Assembly: GCA_017385345.1 (NCBI GenBank)
Contig: JAFNRY010000026.1
Span: 1-6,638, forward strand
Length of the DNA stretch: 6,638 bases
Source of the DNA: Kiritimatiellia bacterium
GTDB lineage: Bacteria; Verrucomicrobiota; Kiritimatiellia; RFP12; UBA1067
Direction: 5' to 3'
Positions 1 to 4,758 of this stretch are shown piece after piece (position 1 is the first letter of the stretch; every line of letters starts with the position of its first letter). Position numbers and translations under genes: made by a program. The notes under the pieces were generated by a model. It was not told the DNA's origin, did not search any database, and saw only the letters and a program-made list of their open reading frames with translations.

Positions 1-651
1 CACGGGCTTCTCGTTCGTATCGACGTACAAGCCTTCGATCTGGTGGAAGTTGGCCGAATGCGTGGCGTCGGTCGTGTCGCGCCTGTAGGTCCTTCCGGGG
101 CAGATGACGCGAATGGGAGGTTTGTTCGCCATCATCGTGCGTATTTGCACGGGAGACGTCTGGGTACGGAGAAGGCAATCGTCGCCGAACCAGAAAGTAT
201 CCGTCCTGTCCGCGGACGGATGATGGGGCGGAGTGTTCAACGCGGTGAAATTGTTGAACCTGTTTTCAAGCTCCGGACCGTCAGCGACGGAAAAGCCGAG
301 TCTGGAAAAAATGGCAGCGGACTCTTCTATTACGCGTGAAATCGGATGCATGGAACCTTGGCCGCGCCATCTGCCGGGCAGAGAAAAGTCCACGCTGGCG
401 GACGCCGAAGCCCCGGTGCGCGTCTTTGCGGACAAAGCCTCCTCGACCTGCGCGCGCCAAGCCTGCACTGCCTTCCCGAACGCGGGGCGATCCTCTTTCG
501 GCACGTCTTTCATGCCTTTGATCAAAGCAGGTATCATGCCATTGCGCCCGACGTATTTCACGCGCAACGCCTCGACAGCGGCCGCGTCTCCCGCCGCCGC
601 GACTTCGCCAAGACTCTCCGTCTTCGCCTTTTCCAGCTCTTCAAGTGTCAT
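1..651 (-). CDS. pheS: Phenylalanine--tRNA ligase alpha subunit, N-terminal 217 residues (cut by window edge)
   Basis: PheS is the catalytic subunit of the cytoplasmic (alpha-beta)2 enzyme that charges tRNA-Phe with phenylalanine. The frame is open to the window edge, so about the first two thirds of a protein that is usually 330-350 residues are present. Residues 1-85 are the charged, helical N-terminal region typical of bacterial PheS. Class II synthetase motif 1 follows at about 99-129 (GSMHPISRVIEE, then GFSVADGPELE). Next come PHHP and DTFWF (142-155), LLRTQTSPVQIRTM (160-173) and the motif 2 region PGRTYRRD...FHQIEGL (185-208). These match E. coli PheS closely from memory. The ATG at 651 is preceded by GGAAGAG at good spacing and is the only sensible start, because an upstream ATG runs into TAA at once. 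pheT would be expected beyond the left edge. The gene lies 121 bases after the feo operon and appears to have its own promoter. Identity is very likely. Confidence 0.97.
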   Translation of the reverse strand, partial: MTLEELEKAKTESLGEVAAAGDAAAVEALRVKYVGRNGMIPALIKGMKDVPKEDRPAFGKAVQAWRAQVEEALSAKTRTGASASASVDFSLPGRWRGQGSMHPISRVIEESAAIFSRLGFSVADGPELENRFNNFTALNTPPHHPSADRTDTFWFGDDCLLRTQTSPVQIRTMMANKPPIRVICPGRTYRRDTTDATHSANFHQIEGLYVDTNEKPV

Positions 652-661
652 ATCTCTTCCA

Positions 662-689
662 ATTATAGCATATTTACCGTGTTTCACAA
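662..689 (-). promoter_or_regulatory. Putative pheS promoter with extended -10
   Basis: On the minus strand a perfect TATAAT (662-667) is preceded by TGC, giving an extended -10 (TG-N-TATAAT). A TTGTGA element (684-689, 4 of 6 to the sigma-70 -35 consensus) lies 16 bases upstream. The -10 ends only 10 bases before the pheS ATG, so initiation at the usual distance would leave a leader of about 4 bases and exclude the GGAAGAG ribosome binding site. Either the message is nearly leaderless, or this is a chance match in an AT-rich spot and pheS is read from further upstream. Confidence 0.5.
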
Positions 690-697
690 TGCAACAG

Positions 698-747
698 CCC
701 GGAATCGACCGCGATTCCGGGCGTCTCGTCCCGCATAAAGACGGGAC
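698..747 (-). terminator. Two consecutive GC-rich hairpins between the feo operon and pheS
   Basis: Reading on the minus strand, the first hairpin has arms GTCCCG/CGGGAC (728-747, 8-base loop). The second has perfect 10-bp arms CCCGGAATCG/CGATTCCGGG around a 4-base loop (698-721). They begin 26 bases after the stop codon of the last feo gene, where a terminator is expected. Neither is followed by a T-run on either strand, so this is not a standard intrinsic terminator. It could act with Rho, protect the 3' end of the feo message, or act in the leader of a longer pheS transcript. Confidence 0.4.
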
Positions 748-772
748 TGGAATTCAAGGGAACGGCCGCGTT

Positions 773-943
773 TCAGCCGCGGGCGCCGGAAGAGGCGGCG
801 CTCTTCCGGCAATGGCAACCCGGGCAGCACCCGCCGCGAGTGCCGCCGCATTCGCAGGGCGCTCCCTTTTTGAAGACCCGCCGCGCCGCGAGCGCCGCAA
901 GAGCGACGACCGCGACGACGACGATCAGCGAGGGGACGTTCAT
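773..943 (-). CDS. FeoB-associated Cys-rich membrane protein, 56 aa
   Basis: This very small protein has an N-terminal hydrophobic helix (about residues 4-20, rich in V, A and L). A basic patch RRVFKK (21-26) and a short Cys-rich tail with six cysteines follow (C30, C32, C39, C40, C43, C45; CEC, CC, CHC). That is the layout of the FeoB-associated Cys-rich membrane protein family, found directly after feoB in many bacteria and of unresolved biochemical role. The basic patch after the helix predicts that the Cys tail is cytoplasmic, where it could bind incoming metal or contact FeoB; this is inference. Its ATG overlaps the feoB stop codon in an ATGA arrangement, which implies translational coupling. 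AGGAAGG lies about 10 bases upstream, inside the feoB coding end. The same frame stays open far into feoB, but this ATG is the only start that gives a sensible protein. Confidence 0.88.
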   Translation of the reverse strand: MNVPSLIVVVAVVALAALAARRVFKKGAPCECGGTRGGCCPGCHCRKSAASSGARG

Positions 944-3552
944 TCCGCCGCCGCCTTCCTGGCCGGACGGAACACCATCCACAGGCAGAAGAGATCCGCA
1001 AGCACCGCCGCGCCGGTCCAGAACCCGAAGCCGCAGCCGTTGGCGAGCAGACCGATCTGGTAGATGCTCATGGCCAAAACATAGCCGACGAACAGCTGGA
1101 AGGCGACTGCGAACCAGCCCCATGCCTTCGAACCCATCTCGCGGAACGTGACGGCGATCGCCACCATGCACGGCGGGATGAAGAGGTTGAAGACCATGAA
1201 GGAAAGCGCCGTAAGTTTGGCGACGGCGGCCTTCGAGACTTCGGGGACGCAGGCCGGCACGAACGATCCGAAGAGATTCGTGATGTGAGCGGCGGTCGAG
1301 ACGCCGTCCATGTTGGCAGCGACGAGTCCGAGCGTCGCGGTGGCCTGTTCCTTGGCGATCTCGGCCGAAACGCTCGCGGCCGCGCCCTGCCACGTTCCGA
1401 AGCCGAGCGGCGCGAGCAGCCATGCAATCCAGCCGCCCATCGTGGCGAGCATCGACCTGTCGATCCCCTCCTCGCCCACAAGATTGAACTTGAAATCGAA
1501 GTTCATTATGAACCAGAGGAACACGCAGGCCGGGAAGATTATGAGACCGGCCTTGAGCATATAGCCCTTGAGCCTCGTCCACGTATGGCGCCATATGCCG
1601 CCGAGAGTCGGCATGTGGTATGCGGGAAGCTCCATGACAAAAGGCGCAGCTTCGCCGGCGAACGCTCTCGACTTCTTCAGCGCGACGCCTCCAAGCACGA
1701 TAACCGCTATGCCGATCACGTCCATCAGCGCGGCTATCCACCACTGCTCGCGGAAAAACAGCGCCGCGAACATGGCGATTATCACCGTCTTGGCGCCGCA
1801 GGGTATGAACGTCGCGAGAATAACGGTCATCCGGCGGTCGCGCTCGTTCTCTATGGTGCGCGCCGCCATGACGGCCGGCACTCCGCATCCCTTGCCTACG
1901 ATCATGGGTATGAACGATTTGCCGCTGAGACCGAACTTGCGGAACAGCCTGTCCATGATGAACGCGACGCGCGCCATGTAGCCGCAGTCCTCGAGGAACG
2001 CGAGGAACAGGAACACTATGAATATGACCGGAACGAATCCGAGCACCGTGGCTACGCCTCCCCAGGCTCCGTCGTTCACCAGAGAGGCGACGGTCTCGCC
2101 GACTCCGGCCTTCTCGAGACCGGCTCCGATGAGCGCGCCTATGCCGGGAACCCACACTCCGAAATCGGAAGGATCCGGCTCCTCCCACTCCGCGGCTTCC
2201 TTGTAGGCGGCATAGTCAACGTCCCACAGCTCGGGTTCGCCGCATCCGCAGCCGCAACCCTCGCACTCTTCGCCGGCCTCGCGCACGGCGGAGCACTTTT
2301 CGCAGTCGCACTCCTTGGCGACGGGCTCCCCGGTCTCCTCATCTTCGACGAACACGCCCTTCGCGACGACGGTCTTCGCGACCGCCTCGTCAATCTCCTC
2401 GGGCATCTCCTCGAGCTTTTCGCCGTCGGGTTTGCCTTCGTTGGCTTTTTCAAGGTACGCTTCCTCCCATTTGGACTTGGAAACGTCCTTCCTGGCGAAC
2501 ACGCCCTGGGCGTCCTCGAACTCCATGCCTTTGTACTTGCCGTCCGCCGCGCATTCGTGGGTGGTGAACGGAACGTGCCAGCCGTCCCCGAGAAATCCGT
2601 CGTTCGCCCAGTCCGTGAGAATCGTGCCCGGACCGTTCTCCGCGACCGCGAGCCACCACATAGCGCAGAGAGCCAGCACGAATATCGGCAGCGCGAGGAT
2701 TCTGTTCGTGACTATCCTGTCGATTCTGTCCGACAGCGACGCCCTGTTTTTGCGCGCTTCGCTTCTCGCTATCGCGTTCCCGGTGAGGTTTTTGATGAAC
2801 TCGTACCTCTGGTTGGTTATGATGCTCTCCGCGTCGTCGTCGAGTTCTTTTTCGCAGTCGCGGATGTGCTCCTCGAGATGCTTCATCTCGCCGACGCCGA
2901 TGCCGAGGTCCTTGATTACTTCGCGGTCGCGTTCGAAAATCTTGATGGCGAACCAGCGGATGCTCCGCGAAGGAACCCTGCCTTGGATCGTCTCCTCGAT
3001 GTGCGCGATGGCATGCTCCACCGATCCTGAAAAGACATGCGGCGCCTCTTTCGGCTTTCCGCCAGACCGGGCGAGGCTGGCCGCTTTCAGCGCGGCTTCC
3101 ATCCCGCCTTCCTTCTTGAGGGCGGATATTCCGGCGACCTCGCATCCGAGCGCCTTGCCGATGCGGGCGAAGTCGATCTTGTCGCCGTTCTTCCTCACGA
3201 CGTCCATCATGTTCACGGCCATCACCATCGGAATCCCGAGCTCGGCAAGCTGGGTCGAAAGGTAGAGATTGCGCTCTATGTTCGTTCCGTCCACTATGTT
3301 GAGTATGGCGTCCGGCTTCTCTTCGACGAGGTATTTGCGCGACACGCGCTCCTCGAGCGAATACGGCGAAAGAGAATATATTCCCGGCAGGTCCTGCACC
3401 ACCGTCTCCGGATCGCCGCCGAGAAGCCCGTCTTTCTTCTCGACCGTGACACCCGGCCAGTTGCCCACGTACTGGCTTGAACCGGTAAGGGCGTTGAAAA
3501 GCGTCGTCTTGCCCGAGTTGGGATTGCCTGCCAGCGCTATTTTGACCGCCAT
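940..3552 (-). CDS. feoB: Ferrous iron transport protein B, 870 aa, with an extra Cys-rich extracytoplasmic loop
   Basis: FeoB is the inner-membrane ferrous iron permease. The N-terminal G domain shows G1 GNPNSGKTT (9-17), G2 GVTVE (34-38), G3 DLPG (54-57), G4 NMMD (114-117) and a G5-like SALK (143-146). A helical GDI-like segment follows to about 280. The membrane part begins at about 286-304 and continues with helices at about 500-520, 575-600, 604-625, 665-685, 780-801, 811-834 and 844-861. Family signatures include LEDCGYMARVAFIMDRLF (520-537), GKGCGVPAV (553-561), FIPCGAKT (582-589) and ELPAYHMP (641-648). Conserved-looking membrane cysteines are C556, C585, C768 and C795. The protein is longer than the E. 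coli type (about 770). Between helix 1 and helix 2 lies a roughly 195-residue loop, acidic and with seven cysteines at 415-437. Long loops here are known in Clostridia-type FeoB, but the Cys cluster is unusual. The start has GGAGGG 9 bases upstream and lies 4 bases after feoA; the 3' end overlaps the next gene. Confidence 0.97.
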   Translation of the reverse strand: MAVKIALAGNPNSGKTTLFNALTGSSQYVGNWPGVTVEKKDGLLGGDPETVVQDLPGIYSLSPYSLEERVSRKYLVEEKPDAILNIVDGTNIERNLYLSTQLAELGIPMVMAVNMMDVVRKNGDKIDFARIGKALGCEVAGISALKKEGGMEAALKAASLARSGGKPKEAPHVFSGSVEHAIAHIEETIQGRVPSRSIRWFAIKIFERDREVIKDLGIGVGEMKHLEEHIRDCEKELDDDAESIITNQRYEFIKNLTGNAIARSEARKNRASLSDRIDRIVTNRILALPIFVLALCAMWWLAVAENGPGTILTDWANDGFLGDGWHVPFTTHECAADGKYKGMEFEDAQGVFARKDVSKSKWEEAYLEKANEGKPDGEKLEEMPEEIDEAVAKTVVAKGVFVEDEETGEPVAKECDCEKCSAVREAGEECEGCGCGCGEPELWDVDYAAYKEAAEWEEPDPSDFGVWVPGIGALIGAGLEKAGVGETVASLVNDGAWGGVATVLGFVPVIFIVFLFLAFLEDCGYMARVAFIMDRLFRKFGLSGKSFIPMIVGKGCGVPAVMAARTIENERDRRMTVILATFIPCGAKTVIIAMFAALFFREQWWIAALMDVIGIAVIVLGGVALKKSRAFAGEAAPFVMELPAYHMPTLGGIWRHTWTRLKGYMLKAGLIIFPACVFLWFIMNFDFKFNLVGEEGIDRSMLATMGGWIAWLLAPLGFGTWQGAAASVSAEIAKEQATATLGLVAANMDGVSTAAHITNLFGSFVPACVPEVSKAAVAKLTALSFMVFNLFIPPCMVAIAVTFREMGSKAWGWFAVAFQLFVGYVLAMSIYQIGLLANGCGFGFWTGAAVLADLFCLWMVFRPARKAAAE

Positions 3553-3556
3553 CTTG

Positions 3557-3778
3557 TCAACCCTCCATTTCTATCTTCGCCGCCTCGTCCTTGCGCAGGG
3601 ACAGCTCGTATCCGCGCACCGTTACCTCGACCGGATCGCCCAGCGGGGCTACCCTCCTCACGGCGATCTCAGTGCCCTTCGTGATCCCCATGTCCATTAT
3701 ACGCCTTTTCACGGCGCCTTCGCCACGGAGCCTCGCGACTTTCGCCGCGCTTCCGGGCCGCATTTCCGCCAGTGTCAT
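3557..3778 (-). CDS. feoA: FeoA domain protein directly upstream of feoB, 73 aa
   Basis: FeoA proteins are small cytoplasmic SH3-like partners of FeoB needed for ferrous iron uptake. This one shows the usual family pattern: MTLAEMRPGSAAKVARLRG, then a helix with VKRRIMDMGITKGTEIAVRRVAPLGDP, and a final strand block GYELSLRKDEAAKIEM. The GDP-V-E-V-x-V-R-G-Y-E-L-S-L-R run (about residues 47-62) is a strong FeoA signature. At 73 residues it has normal length for a stand-alone FeoA. AAAGGAG lies 9 bases before the ATG, and only 4 bases separate its stop from the feoB start, so the two are surely cotranscribed. It is closer to classical FeoA in sequence than the gene upstream. Confidence 0.95.
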   Translation of the reverse strand: MTLAEMRPGSAAKVARLRGEGAVKRRIMDMGITKGTEIAVRRVAPLGDPVEVTVRGYELSLRKDEAAKIEMEG

Positions 3779-3818
3779 CCTCTATTCTCCTTTCTTTCAG
3801 ATTGAATCTACGCCGGGT

Positions 3819-4037
3819 TCAAAGCGGCGTGACGTTCAACTTCCTCGCAAGATCGTCGTTTATCGCAACCCGGCTGTCGTGTATGCCTATTATCATGCTT
3901 TCGCCAACCGTCTGCACTACAGTCACCACCGCTCCGGGCGTAAAACCGAGCGATCCGAGATGCTTTTTCACGCGGTCTTCGCCCGACACTGCGGCTATGC
4001 GCGCCTTTTCCCCCGCCTTCAACATCGCCAACGGCAT
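3819..4037 (-). CDS. Second, divergent FeoA domain protein, 72 aa; first gene of the feo operon
   Basis: This is a second small FeoA-type protein with the same fold signature: PLAMLKAGEKARIAAVSG, then VKKHLGSLGFTPGAVVTVVQTVGESMIIGIHDSRVAINDDLARKLNV. The block LGFTPGAVVTVVQ is typical of the family, and the IHDSRVAI-x(4)-A block corresponds to the last FeoA strand pair. It differs clearly from the other FeoA. For example, it has VGESMIIGIHDSRVAI where the second copy has LGDPVEVTVRGYELSL. Operons with two feoA genes before feoB are common in anaerobes, and the two proteins may have distinct partner surfaces. The ATG at 4037 has AAGGAG 7 bases upstream; an internal ATG four codons later is less well placed. 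A 40-base spacer separates it from the next feoA. Confidence 0.9.
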   Translation of the reverse strand: MPLAMLKAGEKARIAAVSGEDRVKKHLGSLGFTPGAVVTVVQTVGESMIIGIHDSRVAINDDLARKLNVTPL

Positions 4038-4071
4038 CGTCTCTCCTTCTCTTTACTGCTCTTTTCTACCG

Positions 4072-4094
4072 GCGGACAAGCCCCGCCCGTCCGC
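4072..4094 (-). promoter_or_regulatory. GC-rich hairpin in the feo leader
   Basis: Six-base perfect arms GCGGAC/GTCCGC flank an 11-base G-rich loop (minus-strand sense) in the predicted 5' leader, about 35 bases upstream of the first feoA ATG. No T-run follows it, so it is not a terminator as drawn. It could stabilise the message or simply reflect local GC richness. Confidence 0.25.
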
Positions 4095-4103
4095 GTCGAT
4101 ACG

Positions 4104-4117
4104 TTAGATATGTCTAA
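4104..4117. promoter_or_regulatory. DtxR/IdeR-type operator, downstream copy
   Basis: TTAGATATGTCTAA has perfect TTAG-N6-CTAA symmetry, extended by one base pair on each side (GTTAGA/TCTAAC). It lies just downstream of the predicted feo transcription start, about +4 to +17, where a bound repressor would block initiation or clearance. The DtxR/IdeR consensus TTAGGTTAGSCTAACCTAA contains TTAG-N6-CTAA. The match is by half-site only, and no regulator gene is present in the window. Confidence 0.5.
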
Positions 4118-4127
4118 CTTCGCGCAT

Positions 4128-4157
4128 AGTATAACAAAGTTAGATTCAACTAATCAA
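4128..4157 (-). promoter_or_regulatory. feo operon promoter
   Basis: On the minus strand TTGATT (-35, 4152-4157) and TATACT (-10, 4128-4133) are 18 bases apart; they match the sigma-70 consensus at 4 of 6 and 5 of 6 positions. Initiation would fall near 4121, giving a leader of about 80 bases before the first feoA. Two TTAG-N6-CTAA palindromes overlap or abut it, one inside the spacer, which supports its being the regulated feo promoter. Confidence 0.55.
4140..4153. promoter_or_regulatory. DtxR/IdeR-type operator, upstream copy inside the promoter
   Basis: TTAGATTCAACTAA has the same TTAG-N6-CTAA symmetry as the copy at 4104-4117. It fills the spacer between the predicted -10 and -35 and overlaps the -35 by two bases. 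The centres of the two copies are 36 bp apart. Binding here would occlude RNA polymerase. A role as an iron-responsive operator is inferred from the half-sites and the location before feoA/feoB. Confidence 0.5.
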
Positions 4158-4342
4158 GCGAAAAAAACATGTGCGTCGCGAGGCTTCACGGTAAATGCGA
4201 TTCAGGCGGAATAATCCGCTTGCGTCGAGAGAGCAGATTTACGGATAACTTCATATTTTGAAAAAAGCGTTTTTGCAAATTATAGAATGATTCCATTTTT
4301 TGATGCGCGAGATTTCTGCGGAAATATCGTGTTCTCCCGGGA

Positions 4343-4426
4343 AAACGTTCTCGAACGTTTGGTCAAACCTTCAGGATCGTTTACCCAAACGTTCAGGATC
4401 ATTTGACCAAACGTTCGAGAACGTTT
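4343..4426. repeat. Array of four tandem 18-bp palindromes at a 22-bp period
   Basis: Four 18-bp units start at 4343, 4365, 4387 and 4409, each followed by a 4-base linker (GGTC, ACCC, GACC, then TTGG). Unit 1 is AAACGTTCTCGAACGTTT and unit 4 is AAACGTTCGAGAACGTTT; both are perfect palindromes around a central dinucleotide, and each is the exact reverse complement of the other. Unit 2 (AAACCTTCAGGATCGTTT) and unit 3 (AAACGTTCAGGATCATTT) are degenerate versions that match each other at 16 of 18 positions. The outer parts also form a perfect 26-bp inverted repeat, 4342-4367 with 4402-4427. A 22-bp period is close to two DNA turns, so all sites face the same side of the helix, as in cooperative operator or iteron-like arrays. 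The binding protein is unknown. Transcription would also yield a long hairpin ending in T5 on the plus strand. Confidence 0.85.
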
Positions 4427-4442
4427 TTGGCGATGATCGGCA

Positions 4443-4523
4443 GCCGAAATTCATTGTCGTTCGACCACTTTCGTAAAATCACAAAAAACGATCTTGTTAT
4501 CGTTGAAAATCAATAATTTCGGC
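4443..4523. repeat. Nested inverted repeat, 81 bp
   Basis: GCCGAAATT (4443-4451) pairs perfectly with AATTTCGGC (4515-4523). The pairing extends four more pairs inward (ATTG with CAAT) past one bulged C, for 13 bp in total. Inside lies a second inverted repeat AACGAT/ATCGTT (4487-4492 and 4499-4504) with a 6-base loop. On the minus strand the inner hairpin is followed by T-rich sequence, so it could be a weak terminator for transcripts coming from the lipoprotein genes. No function is recognised. Confidence 0.35.
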
Positions 4524-4685
4524 AAATGTCGTTTCCATGTCGCCTGCCGGACTAATGCAACACGGGCGCGCAATGGCGGCGAGGCGTCGTTGCCGCGCTG
4601 TCAGTCCCAGGCGGTTTATTGCGGCGCCAAACGCGGTAAAATCCCGGCAATCGATAATTGAATATTTTGATTTTCGCCGGAGATG

Positions 4686-4713
4686 CAAAAACTGTCAATC
4701 AAAAACTGTCAAT
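4686..4713. repeat. Perfect 14-bp tandem duplication carrying TTGACA
   Basis: CAAAAACTGTCAAT occurs twice in direct succession (4686-4699 and 4700-4713) without mismatch. On the minus strand each copy contains TTGACA, a perfect -35 hexamer. Seventeen bases after the leftmost copy the minus strand reads GAAAAT, a poor -10 (4 of 6), and no gene follows. It lies about 45 bases beyond the stop of the second lipoprotein gene. It may be a recent slippage duplication or a pair of protein binding sites. Confidence 0.6.
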
Positions 4714-4758
4714 TATAAGCATCTGCAAGCCTCCGCGGAGATTGGGTCCGGGCGGCCG

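Larger units (their letters stand above)
4158..4758. other. Gene-free region rich in symmetric repeats between the lipoprotein pair and the feo operon
   Basis: About 600 bases hold no convincing gene. The largest minus-strand frame (4497-4688) needs a TTG start, has no ribosome binding site and has an unrecognisable product. Plus-strand frames here merely run on as shadows of the lipoprotein genes. The first half (4240-4530) is AT-rich and contains a 16-bp imperfect palindrome (4331-4346), four tandem palindromes (4343-4426), and a nested inverted repeat (4443-4523). The part at 4540-4660 is GC-rich and featureless. A perfect 14-bp tandem repeat lies at 4686-4713. A plus-strand promoter-like pair is present: TTGAAA at 4258-4263, 17-base spacer, TATAGA at 4281-4286. 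A minus-strand TATAAT at 4279-4284 has no matching -35. Confidence 0.6.

Noticed and set aside
652..772. T-box or Phe leader-peptide attenuator upstream of pheS
   Set aside because: The gap is only 121 bases, has no T-box core sequence, no run of Phe codons in a short reading frame, and no T-tract after the hairpins.
944..2188. Upstream extension of the small Cys-rich protein frame, giving 471 residues
   Set aside because: The upstream part is an Arg-rich shadow of feoB in another frame; only the last 56 residues, from the ATG at 943, form a recognisable protein.
1285..3030. Long plus-strand open frame of 581 codons opposite feoB
   Set aside because: It is fully antisense to a clear feoB gene, and its product is a low-complexity H/R/E-rich string typical of the complement of GC-rich coding DNA.
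4343..4426. CRISPR array
   Set aside because: The 22-bp periodic units are contiguous apart from 4-base linkers, and there are no unique spacers of about 30 bases or cas genes.
4343..4426. LexA/SOS boxes
   Set aside because: The arms GTTC and GAAC are separated by 2 bases and in the opposite orientation to the GAAC-N4-GTTC type, and no SOS gene is nearby.
4342..4427. Terminal inverted repeats of a miniature transposable element
   Set aside because: The arms are only 34 bases apart, there is no clear target-site duplication, and the internal 22-bp periodicity is better explained as a binding-site array.
4640..4682. Terminator for the lipoprotein pair (CCGGC/GCCGG stem)
   Set aside because: The stem is 5 bp with a long loop and the following T-tract is short, so it does not stand out from background.
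4497..4688. Minus-strand frame of 63 codons in the gene-free region
   Set aside because: It needs a TTG start, lacks a ribosome binding site, begins inside the 14-bp tandem repeat, and its product (rich in R and A, no motif) resembles nothing known.
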